Below are positions 1 to 9,681 of a stretch of 64,000 bases of DNA, in pieces. Origin of the DNA: Chitinophagaceae bacterium (GTDB lineage Bacteria; Bacteroidota; Bacteroidia; Chitinophagales; Chitinophagaceae); NCBI GenBank assembly GCA_947454155.1, contig CANGIT010000012.1, positions 1 through 64,000 of the forward strand, written 5' to 3'. Within the stretch, counting starts at the first letter, position 1. The number at the start of each line of letters is the position of its first letter. The translations under genes were made by a program, and so were the position numbers. The notes under the pieces were generated by a model. The model did no database searches. It saw nothing but the letters and a program-made list of their open reading frames with translations, and was not told where the DNA came from.

Positions 1-1953
1 AGTGGCGACCTTACTGGTTCTGCAGCAATAACTGTAAATCCACGTCCTACTGCTACTATCAGCGGAGGGGCCACCTACTGTGCTAACCAAAGTGCTACTA
101 CCACCTTGAGCATCGCCGTCACTGGCGCAGGCCCATGGAGCGGTACACTGAGCAATGGCCAGTCGTTCAGCGGATCAACCAGTCCGATCAGCGTAACCGT
201 TACACCAACGGCTACCACCACATACACTGTGGCTACCTTGAGCGATGCCAACTGTACCTCAGTATCAGGCGACCTCAGCGGCAGCGCGATTGTGACCATC
301 ATCACCAACCCTGTAGCTCCAACAGCTTCGGTAACACAACCTACTTGTGCAACAGCCACCGGTACAATTACGGTTACTGGTCCTATAGGAGTAGGTTATA
401 CTTATAGCATTGGCGGTGCATTCCAGTCATCTACTTCTTTTGCAGGAGTAGCTACCGGAACTTACAGCCTGAGCGTTCAAAACAGTGCGGGTTGTGCGGC
501 CTTGACCAGCACATCGGTAACTGTAAATGCTCAGCCGTTTACACCTAACAGTGCCAACATGACCTTCAGTGGTCAAACCAACGTATGTAACGTAATCGGT
601 ACCAACCAAACTGTGACCTACACAGTAAGCGCACCGGGAGCAACGCGTTACTCATGGGTTAAACCAAGCAACACACAGATAGTGTCTGCCAACACAGATA
701 GCTCTGTGGTTACGGTTAAATTCCTTGCAGGCTTTGCGGCACAAGCCAACAAGCAGTTCAAGGTAACACCGGCATCCATCTGCGGAAGCGGCGTTCAGAA
801 GATCTTCTACGTACAGGCTACATTGCCAGGTACTCCGGGTCAGATCGTAGCTTCTACCAACGATGTATGTCCTAGCTTAGGTACCAACGTTCCTATCACG
901 TACAGAATACCAAAAGTGATGGGAGCATCCTACTACATTTGGAGCGCACAAAATGGTACCACTACCATCTCCTATCCAAATGGAGGCGGTACAGATGCAG
1001 ATACTGTTATTGCGGTGACATTTGCGAGCAACTTCAGTTCAAGCGCCATCACTGTACAATCGGTGAACGATTGCGGAACCAGCGGCTTGAGAAGTTTGAC
1101 TGTATATCGCTACAACCCATCAACACCTGGTTTGATCAGTGGTCCGGCCAATGCATGCGAATACATCGGTGCCAACGGTCAGACGGCTACCTACTCAGTG
1201 AACCCGATTGCGGGTGTGAACACTTACACTTGGACTGTACCACAAGGTGCCACCAACGTGAGTGGTCAGGGTACCAACACGATCAGCTTCAAGTATCCTG
1301 CTGGCTTCACCAGTGGTTCAGTATCTGTAACAGCTACCAACGGTTGCGGAACGAGCGGCTCAAGAAGTTTGACCATCAGTGTGTTGGCGCCTTCTTACCC
1401 AAGTCAGATCGACGTGATCAACCTGGCTGGTTGTCCTAACAGAAGATACAGCTACACTGTGGCTTCATTGCCATCGAACGCTACATCACTGCAATGGTCA
1501 GTACCAACTGGTGGAACCATCGAAAGCGGTCAGGGAACAACCAGTATCGTGGTAACATATACATCAGGCGTAATTGCGGGTGATGTTACTGTGGTTGCAG
1601 TGAACAACTGCGGCAGCAGCTTGCCAAGAACAAGCACGGTTAAACTGGCACCTTGTCCTACCGGATTTGCCGGCACCACCACGGTGAAAGGCAATACGGT
1701 AGCCACCGCCGAAGAAATGAGCGTGAAAGTATTCCCTAACCCTACCACCAGTACTTTCAAACTGCAGGTGATTACCGCAGGTAAAGAAGAGGTGAGGGTA
1801 AGAGTACTGGATGTTCAAGGTCGTTTCATCAAGGAAATCAAAGTAAGTCCTTATCAAACCGTGAACATGGGAGCTGAGCTGAAAGCCGGCGCCTACATGC
1901 TCGAAGTGAAACAAGGCGATCAGGTGAAAACGACAAGAGTGATGAAGTTTTAA
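1..1953 (+). CDS. Large secreted repeat protein with T9SS C-terminal sorting domain (5' end outside window)
   Basis: The frame is open from base 1, so the gene starts upstream and only the last 650 residues are seen. It is built of Ig/PKD-like beta-sandwich modules of about 85 residues rich in Ser, Thr, Gly and Asn. Several modules end in a related motif with an N-x-C-G-x-S core and then an R-[ST]-hydrophobic strand (for example [22 protein letters not shown]). The last ~75 residues match a type IX secretion sorting domain: [14 protein letters not shown], then a [13 protein letters not shown] strand, and a closing [25 protein letters not shown] end. Such proteins are exported through the outer membrane and attached to, or released from, the surface. 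Its C-terminus is closely similar to that of the protein at 23677-26529, so the two are cargo of the same system. The ligand or substrate cannot be told from these modules. Confidence 0.85.
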   Translation, partial: SGDLTGSAAITVNPRPTATISGGATYCANQSATTTLSIAVTGAGPWSGTLSNGQSFSGSTSPISVTVTPTATTTYTVATLSDANCTSVSGDLSGSAIVTIITNPVAPTASVTQPTCATATGTITVTGPIGVGYTYSIGGAFQSSTSFAGVATGTYSLSVQNSAGCAALTSTSVTVNAQPFTPNSANMTFSGQTNVCNVIGTNQTVTYTVSAPGATRYSWVKPSNTQIVSANTDSSVVTVKFLAGFAAQANKQFKVTPASICGSGVQKIFYVQATLPGTPGQIVASTNDVCPSLGTNVPITYRIPKVMGASYYIWSAQNGTTTISYPNGGGTDADTVIAVTFASNFSSSAITVQSVNDCGTSGLRSLTVYRYNPSTPGLISGPANACEYIGANGQTATYSVNPIAGVNTYTWTVPQGATNVSGQGTNTISFKYPAGFTSGSVSVTATNGCGTSGSRSLTISVLAPSYPSQIDVINLAGCPNRRYSYTVASLPSNATSLQWSVPTGGTIESGQGTTSIVVTYTSGVIAGDVTVVAVNNCGSSLPRTSTVKLAPCPTGFAGTTTVKGNTVATAEEMSVKVFPNPTTSTFKLQVITAGKEEVRVRVLDVQGRFIKEIKVSPYQTVNMGAELKAGAYMLEVKQGDQVKTTRVMKF

Positions 1954-2010
1954 CTTGAATGGAGGAGAGGGGCATCAGCAATGCTGTCCGATCTCATCAT
2001 CACCAAAATA

Positions 2011-2050
2011 AACAAAGGCCTGTTCCGAAAGGAATGGGCCTTTGTTATTT
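2011..2050 (+). terminator. Rho-independent terminator after the T9SS cargo gene
   Basis: AACAAAGGCC (2011-2020) pairs with GGCCTTTGTT (2037-2046) around a loop that itself contains TTCC/GGAA, followed by a T-rich tail. It lies about 57 bases after the stop codon. Confidence 0.75.
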
Positions 2051-2170
2051 GAAAAAAGAAAGTAAAATGTTGAATGCCAGCCCCGCTACTTCGAGGTAAA
2101 ATGTATCCCTCAATACCACTATACTTTGGGGTAAACTTGCCCGACTGCAATAGACCAATATTGTATGAAA

Positions 2171-2205
2171 AATGTAGAATATTAAATGCAGAATGTTATA
2201 TGCCT
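2171..2205. repeat. Degenerate 7-bp-period repeat (AATGNNR)
   Basis: Successive 7-base steps read AATGTAG, AATATTA, AATGCAG, AATGTTA, TATGCCT. A shorter echo (AATGTTG, AATGCCA) lies near 2077. Nearby 2085-2240 also contains loosely repeated segments around CGAGGTAAAA, GGGGTAAACTT and CGGGATAAAACTT. The stretch 1954-2393 has no convincing gene; besides the terminator it holds these decayed repeats and the ATCCAGY remnant. Confidence 0.4.
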
Positions 2206-2282
2206 GCCCTGATAATTCGGGATAAAACTTACCCAATTTGAAAAGAGTGTTGTGATGAGTTGGCTTAATAAGCATATTAGGC

Positions 2283-2303
2283 ATCCAGTATCCAGTATCC
2301 AGC
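2283..2303. repeat. Three-unit remnant of the ATCCAGY heptamer family
   Basis: Reads ATCCAGT, ATCCAGT, ATCCAGC in register. It is the same unit as the long arrays at 31628, 42861 and 56000, here without a clear opposite-strand flank. Confidence 0.75.
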
Positions 2304-2393
2304 TCATTCAATTGAGATGCCATCTTATTTTTTCCTTAAAAAACTGTTAAACGCTTTTCATAGAAGATATCAATTTGTAACATTGCCCTCCGT

Positions 2394-2750
2394 ATGCGAA
2401 TATTGATTGGATTTCTTGCTGTTTTGCTTTCTTTTTTTCATGCTTCCTCTGCTGTCGCATGCAGCAAAACGCAGGCCCCTGCTCATTATTCGCTGACCCC
2501 GGCCATTGTTTATTCGGCTGCCTGCTCTGCAGATTTTCCAAATGACGATTTTCTCATTGCGGATTTTGACAATGATGATATCAATGATTCCGACAGCGAA
2601 AGCGATGCTGTTGTGAAATTATCACCTCAGGAACTTTCTTTCATACCCGAAATTTTCACCACGCTGGCCATTCGGCCCTTACAGCAGTCCGACATTCAGT
2701 TTTTTTCTGTTCGTCGACTTTTTATCTTTCACGGCGTATTTCGACTTTAG
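2394..2750 (+). CDS. Small exported protein upstream of the RND efflux operon
   Basis: Product of 118 residues, not recognised as a named family. Residues 1-22 form a signal peptide (hydrophobic LIGFLAVLLSFF core, cleavage near SSAVA). The middle is very acidic (several Asp/Asn-rich stretches around residues 48-72), and the C-terminus ends in an aromatic, basic segment. It lies 150 bases before the efflux adaptor and in the same direction, but a large hairpin separates them, so co-transcription is uncertain. Similar small acidic exported proteins are seen next to heavy-metal or drug efflux genes in this phylum; a linked role here is inference from position only. Confidence 0.55.
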   Translation: MRILIGFLAVLLSFFHASSAVACSKTQAPAHYSLTPAIVYSAACSADFPNDDFLIADFDNDDINDSDSESDAVVKLSPQELSFIPEIFTTLAIRPLQQSDIQFFSVRRLFIFHGVFRL

Positions 2751-2763
2751 TATCTCTTCTTCT

Positions 2764-2830
2764 GTATTCAAAGGTTAATCAACCCTGGCATTGACATTGA
2801 ATCAACTTTCAATGTCAAGTTTTTGAATAC
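2764..2830 (+). promoter_or_regulatory. Nested hairpin between small gene and efflux operon (terminator or leader)
   Basis: Outer arms GTATTCAAA (2764-2772) and TTTGAATAC (2822-2830) enclose an inner perfect stem TTGACATTGA (2791-2800) / TCAATGTCAA (2809-2818), followed directly by GTTTTTG. It could end the upstream transcript, or act as a structured 5' leader for the efflux operon. Confidence 0.5.
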
Positions 2831-2899
2831 CTGTTGTTATTCGTACTCTTCTCCAAGGTTTAGAAAATTCATTTTTCCCTACAACAAACAACTATCATC

Positions 2900-3976
2900 A
2901 TGAATAAAAAACTACTGGCATCAGGCCTTTTCGCCATTTTGTGTTTTACCGCTTGTCAATCAAAAAAAGTAGAAAAAGAAGAAGAAGGAAAGTATAGTGT
3001 CACCAATCCTGTTGTGATGGATACTTCTTTCACCAAAGAATATGTGTCCGAAATTCAGTCGCTGCAAAATATCGAAATCAGGGCCAAGGTGAAAGGTTTT
3101 ATCGAAACCATTAACGTGGATGAAGGTCAGATGGTTCATGCCGGTCAGGTGATCTGCACCATTCGTCCCAGGGAATATGAGGCCGAGTTGATGAAAGCCA
3201 AAGCCAGTGTGAATTCGGCCGATATCAAAGTGCAAAATGCCAAAGTGCTGGCCGATAAGGGTATCATCTCTCCATCAGAACTGGCCACCGCCAAGGCAGA
3301 GCTGGATGAAGCCAAAGCCGAAGCAGCACTAGCCGAACTCTATGTTTCTTACACCACCATCAAGGCGCCTTTTGATGGCTTTATCGATCGCCTCAAATTG
3401 AAAGTGGGCAGCCTGATCGATGAAGGTACCTTGCTCACCACGCTGTCCAACAATAAAGAAGTATATGCTTATTTCAACGTTTCGGAAGCGGAATATCTCG
3501 ACTACAAAACAAAAGCCAAAGAAAATGACAGGTCGGCTGTAACGCTTTTACTGGCCAACAATCAGCCGCATAAATACAAAGGCGTGATTGAAACCATCGA
3601 GGGCGAGTTCGACAACAACACCGGTAGCATTCCTTTCCGAGCCAAATTTCCTAACCCCGACTATTTACTGAAACACGGCGAAACCGGCAAAGTGCAGCTC
3701 ACGGTCGATTTAAAAGGAGCATTGGTCATTCCGCAGAAAGCCACCTATGAGTTGCAGGACAAAGTGTACGTGTATGTGGTAGACAACAACAATGTGGTGA
3801 AGAGCCGTCAGATCAACATCAAACAGCGCTTGTCCAATATCTATGTCATCGATGCCGGCTTGTCGCCAGACGACAAGATTCTATTGGAAGGCATTCAAAG
3901 TGTGAAAGAAGACGACAAGATCAAATCGGAATTCGTGCCCGGCTTACAAGCGATTGCTCCTCCTGTAAAACAATAG
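2900..3976 (+). CDS. RND efflux periplasmic adaptor lipoprotein
   Basis: Membrane fusion protein of 358 residues that links the inner-membrane RND pump to the outer-membrane channel. The N-terminus is a lipoprotein signal with lipobox LCFTAC, Cys19 being the lipid anchor. Next come a biotinyl-lipoyl half-domain (around residues 55-90, NVDEGQMVHAGQVICTI), a short alpha-hairpin (95-140), the second lipoyl half (KAPFDGFIDRLKLKVGSLID), a beta-barrel and a membrane-proximal domain. This is the AcrA/MexA organisation at near normal length. It is first in a three-gene operon, with 25 bases to the pump gene. No regulator gene lies next to it. Confidence 0.93.
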   Translation: MNKKLLASGLFAILCFTACQSKKVEKEEEGKYSVTNPVVMDTSFTKEYVSEIQSLQNIEIRAKVKGFIETINVDEGQMVHAGQVICTIRPREYEAELMKAKASVNSADIKVQNAKVLADKGIISPSELATAKAELDEAKAEAALAELYVSYTTIKAPFDGFIDRLKLKVGSLIDEGTLLTTLSNNKEVYAYFNVSEAEYLDYKTKAKENDRSAVTLLLANNQPHKYKGVIETIEGEFDNNTGSIPFRAKFPNPDYLLKHGETGKVQLTVDLKGALVIPQKATYELQDKVYVYVVDNNNVVKSRQINIKQRLSNIYVIDAGLSPDDKILLEGIQSVKEDDKIKSEFVPGLQAIAPPVKQ

Positions 3977-4001
3977 GTTTTCATCAACACAACATTTATC
4001 T

Positions 4002-7000
4002 ATGTTCAATAAATTCATCAAGAGACCCGTACTGTCAATCGTTATCTCTATCATCATTACGCTTTTGGGTGCACTGGCCATCGTGCAGTTGCCGGTCACC
4101 CAGTTTCCTTCCATATCGCCGCCCAAGGTGAATATCGCTGCCGAATATCCCGGTGCCAATGGCGAACTCATGATCAAATCGGTGGTGATTCCACTGGAAA
4201 GAGCTATCAACGGTATTCCGGGTATGAAGTATATCGCATCCGATGCAGGTAATGATGGTACCGCTTCCATTCAGGTGGTGTTTGAGTTGGGAACGGATCC
4301 CAATATCGCTTCCGTAAACGTACAAAATCGTGTGGCGGCTGTAATCAATAAGTTGCCTCCCATCGTGGTGCGTGAGGGTGTGAAAATCACCCGCGAAGAA
4401 TCGAACATGCTCATGTACATCAACATGTATAGCAAAGATTCTTCGGTGGATGATAAATTCCTCTACAATTTCGCCGACATCAATGTGTTGTCGGATCTGA
4501 AACGAGTCGACGGTGTGGGTTTTGCCGATATCCTGGGCAACAGGGAATATTCCATGAGGATTTGGCTGAAGCCCGACAGGATGCTGGCTTATAAAATATC
4601 TGCTGATGAAGTGCTGAAAGCTTTGGATGAACAAAGTCTGGAAGCCTCACCGGGTAAAACAGGCGAAAGCTCGGGTATGAAATCGCAAACATTCGAATAT
4701 GTTTTGAAATATCCGGGTCGCTTTACCACCAAAGAAGGATATGAGAACATCATTCTGCGTTCGAGCCCCGACGGACAGATTCTTCGTGTGAAAGATGTGG
4801 CCGATGTGGAATTCGGCAGTGCCTATTACGATTTGTATTCGCGATTGAACGGTAAGCCTTCTGCGGCGATTGTGATCAAGCAATCTTACGGAAGCAACGC
4901 CAGCGCTGTTATTCAGCGTATCAAGGAAAAGATGGCTGAAATCAAATCCACTTCATTCCCCAAAGGCATGGACTATGAAATCAGTTACGACGTATCGAAA
5001 TTTCTGGATGCTTCGATTGAGAAAGTGATTCACACGCTGGTGGAAGCATTTCTGCTGGTGAGTTTGGTGGTATTCATCTTCCTCGGCGACTGGCGATCCA
5101 CATTGATTCCGGCTATTGCTGTTCCGGTGTCACTTGTAGGTACTTTCTTTTTCATGCAGTTCTTTGGCATCAATCTCAATCTCATTACCCTCTTTGCGTT
5201 GGTGTTGGCCATTGGTATTGTGGTGGATAACGCGATTGTGGTGGTAGAGGCCGTGCATGCCAAAATGGAGGAGCACCATCTCGACGCGCGATCGGCCACG
5301 GAACTGGCCATGTCTGAAATCAGCGGAGCCATCATCGCCATCACCCTGGTTATGGCGGCGGTGTTTATTCCGGTGGCGTTCATGTCGGGCCCTGTGGGTA
5401 TTTTCTATCGTCAGTTCTCGGTAACCATGGCTACTTCCATCATCCTGTCGGGTGTTATCGCCCTGACGCTGACGCCTGCCCTTTGCGCGGCGATGCTTAA
5501 AAACACACACGGAAAACCTGCCAGTAAAAACATCATCAGCCGACTGTTGGTTGGATTCAACAACTGGTTCAACCGTGTGTTGGGCAAATACAAAAACATA
5601 CTAACGGTAATCGTTAACAGAAGAGTCATCACTTTCCTGACGCTTGTCGCTTTTTGCTTGGGTACCTGGAAGCTGAGTTCAAGCATACCTTCTGGGTTCA
5701 TTCCGAATGAAGATCAAGGTGTATTCTATGCCATCATCCTCACCCCTCCCGGCTCCACACTCGAAAGAACCAATGCGGTGAGCATGCAGGTTTCGAAGAT
5801 TGCCAAAAGCATTGAGGATGTTCAGTCCGTGTCATCACTGGCAGGGTATGAGATTCTGTCGGAAGGAACGGGTTCCAATTCCGGTACCTGTTTGGTGAAT
5901 CTCAAAGACTGGAAAGAGCGTAAGCATTCTATGGAGGAAATCATCAAAGAGCTGGAAGAAAAAACCAAAGACATCAAAGGCGCCAGTATTGAATTCTTCC
6001 CGCCGCCTGCGGTTCCCGGTTATGGTGCTGCCGGTGGTTTTGAGCTTCGATTGCTTGACAAGATGGGCAGTGGCGATTACAAGAAAATGGAAACCGTGAG
6101 TCAGGATTTTGTGAAAGAACTCAACAAGCGTCCTGAGCTCAGTTCGGTGTTCAGTTTTTACAGCGCTAGCTTCCCGCAATACATGTTGAGGATAGACAAC
6201 GACAAAGCACAACAGAAAGGTGTGACCATCGATAATGCCATGAACACACTATCCACGTTGATAGGCAGCAACTACGAAACCAGCTTCATCAAATACGACA
6301 GGCAGTATAAGGTGATGGTACAGGCCCTGCCACAATACAGAGCCCAGCCCGAAGACATTCTGAAACTCTACGTGAAAAACGACCGCGAGGAGATGGTGCC
6401 TTTTGCCGCCTTCATGACTATAGAGAAAGTATATGGCCTTTCCGAAATCACCCGTCACAACATGTACAACGCTTCAGAGGTGAGTGGCGGTGCGGCTCCC
6501 GGCTATAGCAGTGGCGAAGCCATTGCGGCCATCACAGATGTGGCCAATAAAAAACTGCCCAGAGGTTTCGGTATCGACTGGGCAGGTATTTCCAAAGATG
6601 AGGTGGGAAGGGGCAATCAGGCCATCTACATCTTCCTCATTTGTTTGGTGTTTGTGTACTTGTTGCTTGCTGCACAATACGAAAGTTTTGTACTGCCTTT
6701 CCCCATTCTGCTTTCCTTGCCCACCGGTATTTTCGGCGCTTTTCTGTTGTTGAAAATAATGGGACTCGAAAACAACATCTACGCACAGGTGTCTATGGTG
6801 ATGCTGATAGGATTGCTGGCCAAGAATGCGGTGTTGATTGTAGAGTTTGCGGTGCAGAAACATCGTGCAGGCGCTACCGTTTTACAAGCTGCCATTGAAG
6901 GTGCAGCTGTCCGTCTGCGTCCGATCCTGATGACCTCCTTCGCCTTCATCGCCGGTTTGATTCCGCTGGTGATGGCTACCGGACCGGGTGCCACAGGAAA

Positions 7001-7157
7001 CAAAACCATCGGTTCGGCCGCGGCAGGAGGCATGTTGTTCGGTACCATTTTCGGGGTGTTGATCATTCCGGGACTCTATTACATCTTCGGCCGCAGTTCT
7101 GAGAAACATCATATCGTATCGGACGAAGAAGAAAATCCATTAACAGAAGAAATTTAA
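4002..7157 (+). CDS. RND multidrug efflux pump, HAE1 (AcrB/MexB) family
   Basis: Product of 1051 residues, the full length for the hydrophobe/amphiphile efflux family. It has the standard layout: TM1, a large periplasmic porter loop, TM2-6, a second loop, TM8-12. It uses proton influx to push drugs or other amphiphiles from the periplasm into the channel. The TM4 relay motif reads GIVVDNAIVVVE, so the first Asp (Asp409) is kept but the second acidic position seen in AcrB is Asn410. The TM10 Lys is present in GLLAKNAVLIVEF. It follows the adaptor by 25 bases and precedes the channel gene by 4 bases, so the three genes form one tripartite pump operon. The substrate is unknown. Confidence 0.95.
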   Translation: MFNKFIKRPVLSIVISIIITLLGALAIVQLPVTQFPSISPPKVNIAAEYPGANGELMIKSVVIPLERAINGIPGMKYIASDAGNDGTASIQVVFELGTDPNIASVNVQNRVAAVINKLPPIVVREGVKITREESNMLMYINMYSKDSSVDDKFLYNFADINVLSDLKRVDGVGFADILGNREYSMRIWLKPDRMLAYKISADEVLKALDEQSLEASPGKTGESSGMKSQTFEYVLKYPGRFTTKEGYENIILRSSPDGQILRVKDVADVEFGSAYYDLYSRLNGKPSAAIVIKQSYGSNASAVIQRIKEKMAEIKSTSFPKGMDYEISYDVSKFLDASIEKVIHTLVEAFLLVSLVVFIFLGDWRSTLIPAIAVPVSLVGTFFFMQFFGINLNLITLFALVLAIGIVVDNAIVVVEAVHAKMEEHHLDARSATELAMSEISGAIIAITLVMAAVFIPVAFMSGPVGIFYRQFSVTMATSIILSGVIALTLTPALCAAMLKNTHGKPASKNIISRLLVGFNNWFNRVLGKYKNILTVIVNRRVITFLTLVAFCLGTWKLSSSIPSGFIPNEDQGVFYAIILTPPGSTLERTNAVSMQVSKIAKSIEDVQSVSSLAGYEILSEGTGSNSGTCLVNLKDWKERKHSMEEIIKELEEKTKDIKGASIEFFPPPAVPGYGAAGGFELRLLDKMGSGDYKKMETVSQDFVKELNKRPELSSVFSFYSASFPQYMLRIDNDKAQQKGVTIDNAMNTLSTLIGSNYETSFIKYDRQYKVMVQALPQYRAQPEDILKLYVKNDREEMVPFAAFMTIEKVYGLSEITRHNMYNASEVSGGAAPGYSSGEAIAAITDVANKKLPRGFGIDWAGISKDEVGRGNQAIYIFLICLVFVYLLLAAQYESFVLPFPILLSLPTGIFGAFLLLKIMGLENNIYAQVSMVMLIGLLAKNAVLIVEFAVQKHRAGATVLQAAIEGAAVRLRPILMTSFAFIAGLIPLVMATGPGATGNKTIGSAAAGGMLFGTIFGVLIIPGLYYIFGRSSEKHHIVSDEEENPLTEEI

Positions 7158-7161
7158 AATA

Positions 7162-8592
7162 ATGAGAAGAAAAAAAATATCCCAGCTGTTTTTGGGAACG
7201 ACGTTGGCCGTTGCTTTTGCCAGTTGCATCACACCGGCGGCGATGCAAAAAAGTGATGAACCAATTGTGCCCTCATCTTACAACACATCCATCGACAGCA
7301 TCAACTCGGCTAAAACAAATTGGAAAGAATTCTTTGCCGATTCCAATCTAACAGCACTGATCGATACGGCCATCCGCAACAATCCAGAAGTGGGAATGGC
7401 TTTGCAGGAAATAGAAGTAGAACGCAACAATGTGCGCATCCGAAAAGGCGCCTTGCTTCCCAATGTTGCTGTGGGTGTGGGGATGGGCGTAGATAAGGTG
7501 GGGCGTTACACCTCTTCCGGCGCCGGTGATGCATCTACAGACATCACGCCCGGAAATCGTGTGCCCGATTGGCTCGGCGATTTCAATCTTGGTTTTCAGG
7601 CGACCTGGGAAGCCGACATCTGGGGCAAATTGCATCATGCCAAAAAAGCCGCCTTCACCAAATATCTGGGCAGCATCGAAGCGAAAAACTGGGTGACCAC
7701 CAATCTGGTGGCCGAAGTGGCCAACTCCTATTACGAATTGCTTGCGCTCGACAATCAGCTGGCCATCATCAGAAAAGCCATCCGCCTGCAGCAAAATGAA
7801 CTCGAAATTGTGAAGGTGCAGAAGCAGGCTTCTGTAGTTACAGAACTCGCCGTGAAGCAGTTTGAAGCGCAGTTGTACAACACCCAAAGCATGGAGTATG
7901 ATGTACTGCAACAGATAACTGAAACGGAAAACAATATCAATTTTTTATTGGGACGTTACCCGCAGAAAATTACACGCGATACTGCTGCCATCATTGATCA
8001 ACTGCCGCAAAGTGTAAAAACCGGCATTCCTGTTCAGTTGTTGAAAAACCGGCCCGACATCCGTCAGGCAGAACTGGAACTGTTTGCCGCCAAATGCGAG
8101 GTGAAGATTGCAGAAGCCGAATTTTATCCTTCCCTCGGCTTGAGAAGTGGATTGGGCATCAATGCTTTCAAACCTTCGTATCTGCTCACCATGCCCGAGT
8201 CGCTGATCTTCTCGCTGGCCGGAGACCTCAGTGCACCTATTTTTAACCGTAATGCCATCAAAGCCGAATACAATCAAGCCAATGCCCGCCAGGTGGAAGC
8301 GCTGCTCGATTACCGAAAATCGGTTTGGAATGGCTACCGCGAAGTGGCCAATGAAATGTCGAACATCGGCAATCTCGAAAAACTCTACAACACCAAATCG
8401 AAAGAAGCACAAACGCAAATGCAGTCTGTTTCCATCGCCAGTGACCTCTTCAAATCGGCCAGGGCCAATTATCTCGAAGTGCTGATGGCACAACGTGAAT
8501 CATTGTCGACACAGCTCGAACTGGTAGAAGCCAGAAAAAGACAATTCAATGCGGTGACCAATATTTACAAGGCATTAGGTGGAGGCTGGTAA
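7162..8592 (+). CDS. Outer-membrane efflux channel, NodT/OprM-type lipoprotein
   Basis: Product of 476 residues, the TolC-like trimeric exit duct for the pump encoded upstream. Signal peptide with lipobox AFASC (Cys22) marks the lipid-anchored NodT/OprM branch. The repeated long helices with two outer-membrane efflux repeats are visible: an NNPEVGMALQEIEVERN helix near residue 70, and LLKNRPDIRQAELELFAAKCEVKIAEAEFYP-type sequence starting the second half. Starts 4 bases after the pump stop, in the same operon, and is followed by a terminator at 8710. Confidence 0.93.
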   Translation: MRRKKISQLFLGTTLAVAFASCITPAAMQKSDEPIVPSSYNTSIDSINSAKTNWKEFFADSNLTALIDTAIRNNPEVGMALQEIEVERNNVRIRKGALLPNVAVGVGMGVDKVGRYTSSGAGDASTDITPGNRVPDWLGDFNLGFQATWEADIWGKLHHAKKAAFTKYLGSIEAKNWVTTNLVAEVANSYYELLALDNQLAIIRKAIRLQQNELEIVKVQKQASVVTELAVKQFEAQLYNTQSMEYDVLQQITETENNINFLLGRYPQKITRDTAAIIDQLPQSVKTGIPVQLLKNRPDIRQAELELFAAKCEVKIAEAEFYPSLGLRSGLGINAFKPSYLLTMPESLIFSLAGDLSAPIFNRNAIKAEYNQANARQVEALLDYRKSVWNGYREVANEMSNIGNLEKLYNTKSKEAQTQMQSVSIASDLFKSARANYLEVLMAQRESLSTQLELVEARKRQFNAVTNIYKALGGGW

Positions 8593-8709
8593 TGAACTTT
8601 ATTGTCTTAAATGATCTGTAGACTCATATTGTACTTACTGATTCATTTTTTAGTAGCAATAATAGAAAATCACCCTGCAACAATAAAAAACAAAACTTCT
8701 TTTCTTACA

Positions 8710-8742
8710 CACCCCGATTCTACAATCGGGGTGTTTTATTTT
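8710..8742 (+). terminator. Terminator of the RND efflux operon
   Basis: CACCCCGATT (8710-8719) pairs perfectly with AATCGGGGTG (8724-8733) around a 4-base loop and is followed by a T-rich tract. Confidence 0.85.
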
Positions 8743-8790
8743 TACCGAAATATTATCTTTGATTCATCCTCAAACATCTCAACAAAAAAA

Positions 8791-8970
8791 ATGGAAAATA
8801 CAAAAGGCAACATGTTCATCGGTTCTTTTTTATTCTGCGGTTTCATGTTTACCGGCGGAGGAATAGGCATGATCTATGACGCGCCCGAAGTGGGTGGCGC
8901 GATAGGTATGGGTCTGGGTTTTCTGGCGATGGGCGCCGTGTTCCTCATCAGAAAAGATCATCAGGAGTGA
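8791..8970 (+). CDS. Small two-helix membrane protein
   Basis: Product of 59 residues, unrecognised family. A longer frame is open from 8611, but ATG 8791 is preferred because the region before it contains the efflux-operon terminator. Two hydrophobic segments (about residues 8-28 and 36-53), rich in Gly and Phe, predict a hairpin in the inner membrane, ending with a charged RKDHQE tail. Function unknown. Confidence 0.6.
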   Translation: MENTKGNMFIGSFLFCGFMFTGGGIGMIYDAPEVGGAIGMGLGFLAMGAVFLIRKDHQE

Positions 8971-9012
8971 TGCAACACTTATCATCAATGCGTCAATTTC
9001 AAATGCCATCAC

Positions 9013-9474
9013 ATGAGAATAACGGGTACATTGTTTTTCATTTTTTTGTTGTGCCAAAAGATCCATGCACAGCCTCATGCGATTGTCGATAACATTGATC
9101 ACTTTTGCAGTGAAATGGAAAGTCATTCAACATGTCAAAATGAAATGACAATTGATTCTTCAAGATCAGGCACAGAAGCATTCGTACTAAAATTTTACAA
9201 GTCCAATATCAACGGAAAGTTAACCTTCATTCAATTTCAATTGTTGAAGCCCAGTGTACTTATCAATTATTATTACAAAGATGACACATTGGTAAAAGTT
9301 TCAGGCATCGACAAGTCAACAGAATTAACATTGATGCCCCTCATTTATTTTGATGGTGGCAAGATGATATACACATCACAAAAAAGCATTGACGGCGACA
9401 ATTCGGGAAAGTATTTTTTAAAGAAATCGAAAGTGTATTTGGCTTACTATCAGGAAAGAAATAAGTCGCACTGA
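9013..9474 (+). CDS. Hypothetical exported protein
   Basis: Product of 153 residues with a clear signal peptide (hydrophobic LFFIFLLC core, cleavage after KIHAQ). The mature part alternates short beta-type stretches with polar segments (FVLKFYKSNINGKLTFIQFQLL, then LINYYYKDDTLVKVSG) and looks like a small beta-rich periplasmic domain. No catalytic motif is visible. It follows the small membrane protein by 42 bases in the same direction. Codon use is more A/T rich than in the surrounding operons. Confidence 0.6.
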   Translation: MRITGTLFFIFLLCQKIHAQPHAIVDNIDHFCSEMESHSTCQNEMTIDSSRSGTEAFVLKFYKSNINGKLTFIQFQLLKPSVLINYYYKDDTLVKVSGIDKSTELTLMPLIYFDGGKMIYTSQKSIDGDNSGKYFLKKSKVYLAYYQERNKSH

Positions 9475-9609
9475 TGGCTCGAGAAGAAATTAATGAGTGA
9501 ACGGTATTCGAATTGTTTTTGTATTGCCATTGAGCCCTCATGGTAAACTCTCTATACAATCAAAATTTTACATTCCTCTGTTCAATATTTATTATTCTAC
9601 ATTTTTTAG

Positions 9610-9681
9610 TGGCCTCGCCTAGAATCGAACTAGGATCTGGAGCTTCGGAAACTCTTGTACTATCCATTGTACTACGAGGCC
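9610..9681 (-). tRNA. tRNA-Arg (anticodon CCG)
   Basis: Read on the minus strand: acceptor GGCCTCG/CGAGGCC (7 bp) plus discriminator A; D-arm GTAC/GTAC; anticodon loop TTCCGAA with CCG at positions 34-36; a 4-base variable region; T-arm CCTAG/CTAGG with loop TTCGATT. Total 72 bases, CCA not encoded. The anticodon stem has a U-G pair and an A/C mismatch at its outer end. It is the last unit of a series: four shortened, altered copies lie immediately 5' of it on the same strand. Confidence 0.9.

Noticed and set aside
8611..8790. N-terminal extension of the small membrane protein gene
   Set aside because: The extension crosses the efflux-operon terminator and lacks a family match; ATG 8791 gives a compact two-helix protein.
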